DNA of 14,811 nucleotides from JAIBBG01 sp043748015 (GTDB lineage: Bacteria > Bacteroidota > Bacteroidia > Flavobacteriales_D > Sanyastnellaceae): assembly GCA_043748015.1 (NCBI GenBank), contig JAYTOA010000064.1, forward strand, positions 1 through 14,811. Direction: 5' to 3'. Positions 8,208-14,542 of the stretch are shown here, piece by piece. The stretch's first letter is position 1. Every line of letters starts with the position of its first letter. The notes under the pieces are model-generated. The model made no database searches. It saw nothing but the letters and a program-made list of their open reading frames with translations, and was not told the origin of the DNA. The translations under genes were made by a program, and so were the position numbers.

Positions 8208-8295
8208 CGTGTACATATTTTCAGAAGCAACGACATACTCAAAATAATATCGAACCCATTTTTCAATATTCTTCATCTCAAATACCTTTACCACA

Positions 8296-9600
8296 ATGAA
8301 CAAGTTGAAACTTCTCTTTTCGATTATTATATTGTACCAAAGCACAAGCGCGCAAAGTTGGCAAGTGTCAACACTTTCACCTATGCCCGAACCTATAACA
8401 AACAATGCGATATGCGAAGGCTTTATCGATGATACGACATTCGTTTACTCATTTGCGGGGATGGATTCAACGAAGCTCTCTTCAGGAATCCACCTCAGAA
8501 GTTATCGTTACAACACCAACACGGACGAATGGATGCAACTAGCCGATTTACCTGATGCATCGGGTAAAATTGCAGCAGGTGCATCACGAATTGGCTCAAC
8601 GATTTATATCATTGGAGGTTATCACGTATTGGCAAACGGCAACGAAATTTCTTCCAACAGGACACATCGATTCGACATCACGACCAATTCATTTTTGGAT
8701 GATGCAGCCAATATTCCAATCGCGATTGATGATCAGGTGCAATGCGTTTGGCGTGATAGTCTCATTTATGTTATCAGCGGTTGGAGCAATACCGGTAACG
8801 TTAACGCGGTTCAGATTTATGATGCGGTAAGTAACAACTGGCAAGATGGACAGAGTGTTCCTAACAACAACACATTCAAATGCTTTGGAGCTTCAGGAAC
8901 AATTGTCGGTGATACCATTTATTACTTCGGCGGTGCTTCGATGGGGGCAAATTTCCCCGCACAAAATTCTATGCGTAAAGGAATTATTGACCCGTTGAAT
9001 CCAACGCAAATAGCATGGAGCAGTAGCGTTCCCGACCCGACAATGAAAGCCTATCGAGCCGCTTGTACAGATGTTGATGAATTCGCAGTATGGATAGGCG
9101 GTAGCGATATTACTTACAACTATAATGGAATTGCTTACAACGGAAGTGGTGGTGTTTCGCCTGTGAACAGAACCATCTGGAACTACACGCCAACGTCAGC
9201 TTACGCAATAGATCTCGCCAACAATCTACCGATGGACCTTCGTGGAGTGGCCAATGCGAGCAATCACACCAAGTACATCGCCGGTGGAATGAACGCCAAT
9301 CAACAAGTAACAGATGCGTTACTTCGGCTCGACTTTGATAGTTCCACTGCAATTGAAAATTCTAAACGCACGGCATTTAACATTACCATATTTCCCAATC
9401 CTGCCACGACCATTATTCATGTGGCAGGCGCGTCCAATCAATCAACATTCGAAATAGAAATCATGAATGTATTTGGGCAAGTGTTGAATAGATTTTTCAA
9501 TGAAATAAGTATCGACGTTTCAAAATTTCCATCAGGAAATTATTTATTGAAGTACACCGATAGAAATGGCATTGCGGTTAAACGTCTTACTATCCGTTAG
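8296..9600 (+). CDS. kelch-repeat protein with T9SS type A sorting domain
   Basis: A 434-residue secreted protein. The signal peptide spans about 1-19 (ending S-T-S-A, before Q-S-W). The body (about 30-345) is a kelch-type beta-propeller: strands ending in hydrophobic-G-G or similar recur at V-Y-S-F-A-G (50-55), I-Y-I-I-G-G-Y (103-109), I-Y-V-I-S-G-W (157-163), I-Y-Y-F-G-G-A (208-214), A-V-W-I-G-G-S (264-270) and K-Y-I-A-G-G-M (326-332), spaced about 50-60 residues. Blade-typical Y-x-x-x-x-N-x-W segments lie between them (for example 70-79 and 175-182). The C-terminus from F-N-I-T-I-F-P-N-P-A-T (361-371) to V-K-R-L-T-I-R is a T9SS type A sorting domain. Kelch propellers mostly bind proteins or glycans; no catalytic site is evident, so binding or adhesion is an inference. 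Confidence 0.9.
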   Translation: MNKLKLLFSIIILYQSTSAQSWQVSTLSPMPEPITNNAICEGFIDDTTFVYSFAGMDSTKLSSGIHLRSYRYNTNTDEWMQLADLPDASGKIAAGASRIGSTIYIIGGYHVLANGNEISSNRTHRFDITTNSFLDDAANIPIAIDDQVQCVWRDSLIYVISGWSNTGNVNAVQIYDAVSNNWQDGQSVPNNNTFKCFGASGTIVGDTIYYFGGASMGANFPAQNSMRKGIIDPLNPTQIAWSSSVPDPTMKAYRAACTDVDEFAVWIGGSDITYNYNGIAYNGSGGVSPVNRTIWNYTPTSAYAIDLANNLPMDLRGVANASNHTKYIAGGMNANQQVTDALLRLDFDSSTAIENSKRTAFNITIFPNPATTIIHVAGASNQSTFEIEIMNVFGQVLNRFFNEISIDVSKFPSGNYLLKYTDRNGIAVKRLTIR

Positions 9601-9613
9601 CACTCAAGGTTAG

Positions 9614-9648
9614 CACAATTTCGCAACTCAAATCGCGAATTACAATTC
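9614..9648. repeat. degenerate heptamer tract
   Basis: Five gapless 7-base units: CACAATT, TCGCAAC, TCAAATC, GCGAATT, ACAATTC. Read on the minus strand they give GAATTGT, AATTCGC, GATTTGA, GTTGCGA, AATTGTG, the same flavour as the exact tandem repeat at 6934-6961. It lies just after the kelch gene's stop; no clear terminator hairpin was found there. Confidence 0.6.
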
Positions 9649-9764
9649 AAAAAATATGATCCTACAGAATCACCCCCAAGTCGTCATTGGGCATCACTTT
9701 TCAACCAACAACACATCTCTATTCACAAGCTGGAGATGAATGTAAAAAGTGTTGCTTCAGGTGA

Positions 9765-9905
9765 GACAAAGGAGATTCCACACTCAACCGCGAAGCAGCT
9801 TTGATTTTGATTCATCTTGAAAGCAACTTGAAGAATCGATGTGGGGGTATTTCTGGAGAATCATTAAAACAAATGGTCGATGAACCCGTGAAAATCAAAG
9901 TATAA
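9765..9905 (+). pseudogene. short open-frame remnant, unrecognised
   Basis: After a TGA at 9762-9764, 46 codons stay open to a TAA at 9903-9905. The product has a protein-like composition (S-T-L-N-R-E-A-A-L-I-L-I-H-L-E-S near the start, ending D-E-P-V-K-I-K-V) but no ATG start and no family I recognise. It ends ten bases before the inverted-end element, so it may be the 3' end of a decayed gene. An open frame this short can arise by chance, so confidence is low. Confidence 0.2.
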
Positions 9906-10006
9906 AAAAAAACGGATTAACGTGTTACTTCGCATTGGCCTGTATTTGTTTGTATAAGTTAAGAGTGATGCTTAGGGGATATACATTCCAAATGATTTTG
10001 CACCTT

Positions 10007-10037
10007 AAAATTCTACATTCAATGAATGTTCAATTTT
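10007..10037. repeat. hairpin inside the foldback element
   Basis: AAAATT (10007-10012), CT, ACATTCA (10015-10021), one loop base, TGAATGT (10023-10029), TC, AATTTT (10032-10037). This gives 13 paired bases with one symmetric 2x2 internal loop. Confidence 0.7.
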
Positions 10038-10074
10038 GAAGTAGCACCATCAAACGTTGGGGATCGGCCTTGGA

Positions 10075-10248
10075 GAAAATACGTAGAAATCCTGACACCG
10101 CAGGGCTATAGACAAATCCCTGTTTGACGACTGATTTCAAAAAAGAAAAGAAGGGAATTTAGCTTGGCAAATCAGTGCCGGACTTTTTTGAAAGCAGGAG
10201 GAGTTTGGATTTGTCAGCCCGCAGGTGGCATGGATTTCAAGTATTTTC
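10075..10248 (+). ncRNA. large nested hairpin, candidate structured RNA
   Basis: Successive complementary segments nest in order: GAAAATAC (10075-10082) with GTATTTTC (10241-10248); AAATCC (10087-10092) with GGATTT (10232-10237); CACC-GC (10096-10101) with GC-A-GGTG (10221-10227); GGGCT (10103-10107) with AGCCC (10216-10220); GACAAATCC (10111-10119) with GGATTTGTC (10207-10215); TTTCAAAAAAG (10135-10145) with CTTTTTTGAAA (10183-10193); and a tip, GGCA (10166-10169) with TGCC (10176-10179). That is about 49 base pairs with small bulges. Whether it is transcribed, and from which strand, is unknown; it may simply be foldback DNA. Confidence 0.45.
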
Positions 10249-10269
10249 CCTACAGCCTTGAATTTTTTG

Positions 10270-10296
10270 GTTCTTTTTTTTCAAAAAAAAAAGAAC
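10270..10296. repeat. GTTCT8/A8GAAC hairpin, dispersed-repeat type
   Basis: GTTCTTTTTTTT (10270-10281) is perfectly complementary to AAAAAAAAGAAC (10285-10296), with a three-base loop. It is preceded by CCTTGAATTTTTTG. Similar TTGG-TTCTTTTT hairpins are, to my recollection, common in intergenic DNA of Bacteroidota. It sits inside the 437-bp element and could also act as a weak terminator. Confidence 0.75.
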
Positions 10297-10345
10297 GTAA
10301 AGTAGTTCATTCACTCAAACAGAGAGGGCTTTGCGAAGTAACCCG

Positions 10346-11166
10346 TTAATCGTATTCACCCTTCTTCATGAGCTCGGGTATCATACTAAACGAAAGCAAA
10401 AAAATAATAATCCCAAATAAGTATCGGCACAAATTGGAGTACTGTCCCGGAAGCGGAAACTTTTTTCTCTCTCTTTTTGACATTGAAGTGTATAAAAACT
10501 TTTGAGCAAGTTTTCCAATTCCATCTAACGGAAATCGTCTATTAGATTCTCCTCTCTCAGTTGTGTCAAATCTCTGGATTGCTCATTAATAATTTGATTG
10601 GCTGTGTTTGCATAGCTTTTCAAACTGTCAGGTTCATCTTCCGGCAGAAAATGTATTAGTTCAGTGTTGGTCAAATCATCTTTGATATGTCCGAAGCAAA
10701 TTTTTCCTGATACATTCTGGCTGTTTTTGCCGTACGCCCACCTTTACTAATCTGTTCCCATGGCGCAGGGACTTACAACTGACATCGATGCGAATAAAGC
10801 CTAGCTATGTGCCGTTATATCAATCGCATTTTGATTTGAATCAATTCATCTTGACTCATCTTTTTATCGATAAAAAGATTGCTGACAAAACCGTCGAACA
10901 TCAATCCCTATGATCGACTATCATTGACTACGCTACCCCAAATCCTTCGGGCTTCCCACATACGTTCATAAGCCTGACTGTTTATGAAGCCAACATGAAA
11001 AGCCACAGCCTGCCGCCAACGGATACCGGCAACCATGGAATAACCACGCGAATAATTTCATAATAATAAAGAGCCGCAAAGACTTCCATTAAGATAAGAA
11101 GCCCAATAGCGTGATGTGCCGTTGACTTAAAAGGCCGTTGACACTAATACCTTTTGTAATAATCAA
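10346..11166 (-). pseudogene. decayed bestrophin-family channel gene, 3' truncated
   Basis: Fragments in shifting minus-strand frames assemble into most of a bestrophin-like (UPF0187) protein. From about 11166: I-I-T-K-G-I-S-V-N-G-L-L; a membrane segment E-I-I-R-V-V-I-P-W-L-P-V-S-V; then A-V-A-F-H-V-G-F and A-Y-E-R-M-W-E-A-R-R-I-W-G-S, the family's signature block; I-K-M-R-L-I; A-P-W-E-Q-I-S; D-D-L-T-N-T-E-L-I-H-F; and F-P-L-P-G-Q-Y-S-N-L followed by I-I-I-F-L-L-S-F-S-M-I-P-E-L. In-frame stops occur at 10910-10908, 10817-10815, 10775-10773 and 10527-10525, and at least four frame changes are needed. The family's C-terminal part is missing: the match stops at 10352, the edge of the foldback element. 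A TTG at 11166-11164 overlaps the stop of the carbonic anhydrase gene and may be the mutated start. Bestrophins are anion or cation channels; the intact ancestor may have passed bicarbonate. Confidence 0.85.
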
Positions 11167-11816
11167 TCTGGTTTTACCTTCTGCGTTCCTAAATCATAGA
11201 TTTCCTGAATCCCTTTGAGCTTCTCTGAGAAATTTATTTTCAGATCAATCAGTTTTCCGGTTTCAATATCGAACACCCATCCATGAACAGTTGGCTGGCG
11301 GTCGCGAAGAAAATGTTTTTGCCATACAGCCATTTTAATAACATTCACACATTGCTCCTCCACGTTCAACTCCACAAGTCGTTTGTATTTCTTCTTCTCA
11401 TCATCAATACTGTTTAATTCATCTTTGTGAATCCGAAAAACATCTCTGATATTCCTCAACCACGGGTTGAGAATGCCGAGATCAGCAGCTTGCATTGCGG
11501 CCTTTACGCCACCACAGAAATAATGTCCGCACACAACGACGTGCTTCACATCTAAATACGCAATGGCATATTCTATCACTGAAGAGGAACTCAAATCATT
11601 CGGAGGCACAAGGTTCGCGATGTTGCGATGGACAAACATTTCGCCGGGTTGAATGCCCGTCATCTCTTCTGCTGTCACCCGACTATCACTACAACCTATA
11701 TATAATATTTCAGGATTTTGTCCTTCAGCAAGATGCTTAAAGAAATCAGCGTCGTTGACCGTGTTTTCTTCCACCCATTTTTGATTGTTCTCAAATACTT
11801 GTCTGTATAATTCCAT
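11163..11816 (-). CDS. beta-class carbonic anhydrase
   Basis: A 217-residue cytoplasmic enzyme interconverting CO2 and bicarbonate. The zinc ligands are visible: C42 in C-S-D-S-R (42-46), which also holds the Asp/Arg dyad D44-R46, and H98 and C101 in C-G-H-Y-F-C-G-G (96-103). Other family blocks are present: F-V-H-R-N-I-A-N-L-V (61-70), S-S-x-x-E-Y-A (78-84), and the C-terminal V-H-G-W-V-F-D-I-E-T-G (177-187). The length is normal and nothing is missing. The start is an ATG at 11816. The stop (11165-11163) overlaps a TTG that opens the frame of the decayed bestrophin gene, which suggests a former two-gene operon of CO2/bicarbonate handling. The enzyme itself appears intact. Confidence 0.97.
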   Translation of the reverse strand: MELYRQVFENNQKWVEENTVNDADFFKHLAEGQNPEILYIGCSDSRVTAEEMTGIQPGEMFVHRNIANLVPPNDLSSSSVIEYAIAYLDVKHVVVCGHYFCGGVKAAMQAADLGILNPWLRNIRDVFRIHKDELNSIDDEKKKYKRLVELNVEEQCVNVIKMAVWQKHFLRDRQPTVHGWVFDIETGKLIDLKINFSEKLKGIQEIYDLGTQKVKPD

Positions 11817-11932
11817 TGATTACTTACTTAAATGAACGCGACAAGGTATCCATATTCATTGCAACTCTATATAGGCGTGTTCCCGGTTCGCGTTCGTTTT
11901 TCCTTTGCGCTGATCAAAGAATTTGAATAAGA

Positions 11933-11967
11933 ATTGAAAGTTGCAAATTGAAAATTGAAAATTGCCG
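11933..11967. repeat. degenerate heptamer tract, ATTGAAA type
   Basis: Five gapless 7-base units: ATTGAAA, GTTGCAA, ATTGAAA, ATTGAAA, ATTGCCG. Same period and similar sequence flavour as the tracts at 6934-6961 and 9614-9648. Confidence 0.85.
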
Positions 11968-12046
11968 CTCTTCATTCTCCGGCAACATACATGACTTCCC
12001 TTCGCATATCAATGATCAAATTACCAACTCAAAAAATCTTTGCGCT

Positions 12047-12070
12047 TCTTCGTGTTTCCGTGACTTCGTG
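12047..12070. repeat. octamer tract, TCTTCGTG type
   Basis: Three gapless 8-base units: TCTTCGTG, TTTCCGTG, ACTTCGTG (on the minus strand CACGAAGT, CACGGAAA, CACGAAGA). This resembles the cacgaag-type tracts that I recall as frequent between genes in Bacteroidota and other environmental genomes. Confidence 0.7.
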
Positions 12071-12137
12071 GCAAAAAAACCAACAAATAAAAGTGTGAGG
12101 GAGAGTGTGAGTTTTGAGGGAGCTAACTCTCAACTGT

Positions 12138-13778
12138 CTATTTCACTCTCTTAAACATTCTGCTCCAACGAACAGCACCGCTCTCCTGATATTCTATACT
12201 TTCTTTTGAGAACCATGTGAATACAGGCTTTCCTACGACGTGATCCTCAGGGACAAATCCCCAGTAGCGCGAGTCAGCACTTTGATGACGATTGTCACCC
12301 ATCATCCAATAATAATCCTGCTTGAATGTATACGAAGTAGCAAGTTGATCATTGATGAAAATCTGACCGCTTCTGATTTCAAACTTGTTGTTCTCATAGG
12401 TCGCAATCACTCTTCTGTAAAGTGCAACGTTGTTCTCGTTGAGTTCAATCGTTTCTCCTTTAGCAGGAATATGTATCGGTCCGAAATTGTCGCGGGTCCA
12501 ACTATTGAATGGCTCCAAAGGTGAATTGGGATAAAGCGCCAATGGCTCCGTGCTGACAGTATCGTTGTTTACTTCAACCGAAATAACATCCGGCCAAGTC
12601 TTCAGTTTTTCATAATCTTCTTGGGTGAATGAAGAAAGCGTTGCCACATTCCCGTTCTCGTCGGTTCCGCGATTTCTATCATTGACATTTACTTTAAATT
12701 CCTTGTAGATCTTGTCTAGAGCTGTCACGCTACTAACGCGAACAATGTAACTAAACATCAAACCATGTGGATTGTCAATGGGTTGATCGTTGATGTGAAC
12801 TTGCCTGTTGATGATCGTAAGATTTTCACCCGGCAATCCAATGCAACGCTTCACATAATTCTCCTTCTTGTCCATCGGCCTTGCTCGAACTCCATTGACA
12901 AGATAATTCTTCATTCTTTTCTCACGAGCACAGATTTGACAAGTATGTTTAGTCTCGAAATTATTTCTCGCGAGTTTATCATATCCATCAGGATCAAGTT
13001 TGTACTTGTCGTAACCACCGGCGAGGAACATCCCTTCTTTGCGCACGTAGCTGAAATAATCGTGACCTGCATAAAATGGATCAACAAGAATGGTATCACC
13101 ATTTGGAAAATTAAATACCACAGGATCGAATCTATTCACGTGACCGAAACCTGGCAAACGCAGGTAAGGCAGACTGAACCAATCGACATAACTATTGGTC
13201 ATGCCACCCGGCATTGCGTTGTGCACAAAAGGAACGGACATTGGTGTTTGCGGAATCTTCGCACCGTAACTCATCTTGCTCACAAATAAATAATCACCTA
13301 CCAGCATACTCTTTTCCATCGATGGAGTAGGGATAGTGAATGCTTCAATGAAGAACGTGCGAATGACAGATGCTGCAACAACGGCAAACACTATCGCTTC
13401 ACCCCATTCACGCGTAACAGATTTTTTCTTGCCAGTCCAGTCGCGAGGTCCAATGTAAAGTGCATCTATATTCTTGAAAGCAAGTTGAGGTAATGCGATC
13501 CAAGGTAATGCGCCAAACATCCATTGATCTTTCATACTGCGCTTGCTGAATGCAAGTCCAAATTCTACGTTCATCACCACGAGCATCAACAGATTCACAC
13601 CGGGACAAAGTAGAAGTAAAAACCACCACCATGGGCGTTTTATCATTTTCAAAAATGGAAAAAAGTTGGCGATTGGAATATATCCGAGTGCTGAAGAAAT
13701 TCCAGCTCGCTTGAGCAGCACAGGCAGCGTTGCGCTATATACAACTATCAACAATAACAAGACGACCCAAGGTATCAT
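12138..13778 (-). CDS. lepB: signal peptidase I (S26), Bacteroidota long form
   Basis: A 546-residue membrane protease that removes signal peptides of exported proteins. The N-terminal ~105 residues form a multi-helix membrane domain with L-G-Y-I-P-I-A-N-F (31-39) and R-P-W-W-W-F-L-L-L-L (48-57), resembling the DUF5684-type domain often fused to LepB in this phylum. The next helix (about 127-147) leads to the catalytic serine S153 in P-T-P-S-M (150-154). The catalytic lysine is K310 in Y-V-K-R-C-I-G-L-P-G-E (308-318). The C-terminal box is G-D-N-R-H-Q-S-A-D-S-R-Y-W-G (494-507). The ~155 residues between Ser and Lys and ~185 between Lys and the last box are much longer than in E. coli, as is usual in Bacteroidota. 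A C-x-x-C (280-283) lies in the first insert. It starts 24 bases after dapB, in the same operon. Confidence 0.95.
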   Translation of the reverse strand: MIPWVVLLLLIVVYSATLPVLLKRAGISSALGYIPIANFFPFLKMIKRPWWWFLLLLCPGVNLLMLVVMNVEFGLAFSKRSMKDQWMFGALPWIALPQLAFKNIDALYIGPRDWTGKKKSVTREWGEAIVFAVVAASVIRTFFIEAFTIPTPSMEKSMLVGDYLFVSKMSYGAKIPQTPMSVPFVHNAMPGGMTNSYVDWFSLPYLRLPGFGHVNRFDPVVFNFPNGDTILVDPFYAGHDYFSYVRKEGMFLAGGYDKYKLDPDGYDKLARNNFETKHTCQICAREKRMKNYLVNGVRARPMDKKENYVKRCIGLPGENLTIINRQVHINDQPIDNPHGLMFSYIVRVSSVTALDKIYKEFKVNVNDRNRGTDENGNVATLSSFTQEDYEKLKTWPDVISVEVNNDTVSTEPLALYPNSPLEPFNSWTRDNFGPIHIPAKGETIELNENNVALYRRVIATYENNKFEIRSGQIFINDQLATSYTFKQDYYWMMGDNRHQSADSRYWGFVPEDHVVGKPVFTWFSKESIEYQESGAVRWSRMFKRVK

Positions 13779-13802
13779 ATATAAGATTTCGTTTTATTCC
13801 TT

Positions 13803-14513
13803 TTAAAATTTGAGCATGTCGGTCATGGTGAAAAGGCCTTTTTTTTCCTTCAGCCACTCCGCTGCTTTTACGGCTCCCAAAGCAAAGCCTCTTCTGTTGT
13901 TTGCCTGATGCACCAAGCTGATGTTATCAACGTCCGAAGTGTAATTAATGACATGTGTTCCCGGTACTTCACCTTCTCGCTGCGATATGATGGTGAGCTC
14001 ATCCGATTGCTCAGCAAGATGATTTACCCATTTCGCTTTTGTCGGATAATTTTCCAATACACCTTCCGCAAGCGTAATCGCCGTGCCACTGGGCTGATCG
14101 AGTTTCGCAAGATGATGCACCTCCAATATGCCTGGTTCGTATTCAGGAAATTGCTCCATGATTTTAGCGAGTTCCTTATTGAGATGGAAAACAACATTCA
14201 CTCCAATGGAAAAATTAGTGGCATGAAAAAGCGATTGATTACGCGATAAACATTCATTGCGAACTTCAGGCATTCGCGTGTACCAGCCGGTAGTGCCCAC
14301 TACTACCGGACAATTCGCGTCAAAGCATTTGAAAATATTATCAACTGCGCTTAATGGTTCTGAAAATTCAATAGCGACATCTGTACCAATAAGATCTTCA
14401 GACTTGAATGGTTCGAAGGAGGAAGAACGCAAAGTGATCTCATGACCACGTTGTTTCAAGATTTCTTCAATCTCTTTTCCCATCTTACCATAACCGAGCA
14501 ATGCAATTTTCAA
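13803..14513 (-). CDS. dapB: 4-hydroxy-tetrahydrodipicolinate reductase
   Basis: DapB reduces hydroxy-tetrahydrodipicolinate with NAD(P)H in the diaminopimelate/lysine pathway, needed for peptidoglycan. The start at 14513 (a TTG) gives M-K-I-A-L-L-G-Y-G-K-M-G-K, matching the usual N-terminus with the Rossmann loop G-Y-G-K-M-G and a 236-residue product. A TTG at 14540, two bases after the upstream stop, would add nine residues. No ATG is available early in the frame, so a non-ATG start is needed either way. With the shorter numbering, V-G-T-T-G-W lies at 72-77, and the catalytic/substrate motif E-V-H-H-L-A-K-L-D-Q-P-S-G-T-A at 131-145 holds the general-acid His pair and Lys. R-R-G-F-A-L-G-A-V-K-A-A near the end is also typical. 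The cluster order DUF5683-dapB-lepB supports the call. Confidence 0.96.
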   Translation of the reverse strand: MKIALLGYGKMGKEIEEILKQRGHEITLRSSSFEPFKSEDLIGTDVAIEFSEPLSAVDNIFKCFDANCPVVVGTTGWYTRMPEVRNECLSRNQSLFHATNFSIGVNVVFHLNKELAKIMEQFPEYEPGILEVHHLAKLDQPSGTAITLAEGVLENYPTKAKWVNHLAEQSDELTIISQREGEVPGTHVINYTSDVDNISLVHQANNRRGFALGAVKAAEWLKEKKGLFTMTDMLKF

Positions 14514-14542
14514 TTGACGCTTGTTTTTAGTTAAAATCAAAT

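Larger units (their letters stand above)
9915..10351. mobile_element. 437-bp foldback/MITE-like element with 20-bp inverted ends
   Basis: The ends are inverted copies of each other with one mismatch: GATTAACGTGTTACTTCGCA at 9915-9934, and on the minus strand GATTAACGGGTTACTTCGCA at 10351-10332. Weaker similarity appears to continue inward for another ~25 bases. No convincing protein is encoded; a 61-codon frame at 10164-10349 looks accidental. The interior is packed with hairpins: 10007-10037, a large nested one at 10075-10248, and 10270-10296. Recognisable bestrophin sequence stops exactly at the right border (10352), so the element, or a rearrangement at its end, truncated that gene. This suits a non-autonomous transposable element or a structured-RNA element. 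A target-site duplication is not obvious, and no second copy is in the window. Confidence 0.5.
11817..12137. other. intergenic region, 321 bases, no convincing gene
   Basis: It should hold the carbonic anhydrase promoter and the end of the signal peptidase transcript. It contains a heptamer tract (11933-11967) and an octamer tract (12047-12070). An imperfect GAGAGT (12101-12106) / ACTCTC (12126-12131) pairing lies just after the signal peptidase gene but is too weak to call a terminator. A 68-codon plus-strand frame starting at 11948 overlaps both repeat tracts and looks spurious. Confidence 0.5.

Noticed and set aside
10164..10349. 61-codon plus-strand frame with S-L-E-F-F-G-S-F-F-S-K-K-K near its middle
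   Set aside because: It is read through the GTTCT8/A8GAAC hairpin and into the inverted end of the element. This kind of product arises from the repeat itself, and nothing suggests a real protein.
9915..10351. Integron attC site or CRISPR-like structure
   Set aside because: There is no integrase, no attC-type core sites in the right arrangement, and no regularly spaced direct repeats; only two inverted ends are present.
10861..10925. BlaI/MecI-type repressor C-terminus, suggested by a fragment reading F-D-G-F-V-S-N-L-F-I-D-K-K
   Set aside because: Once the neighbouring frames are read, this fragment falls within a continuous bestrophin alignment, which explains it better.
11948..12154. 68-codon plus-strand frame in the gap next to the signal peptidase gene
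   Set aside because: It overlaps two short-period repeat tracts and the 3' end of lepB, and has low-complexity Ser/Asn-rich content without a recognisable motif.
12765..13289. 174-codon plus-strand frame
   Set aside because: It lies wholly antisense to the well-supported lepB gene and has no recognisable motif; it is a shadow frame.
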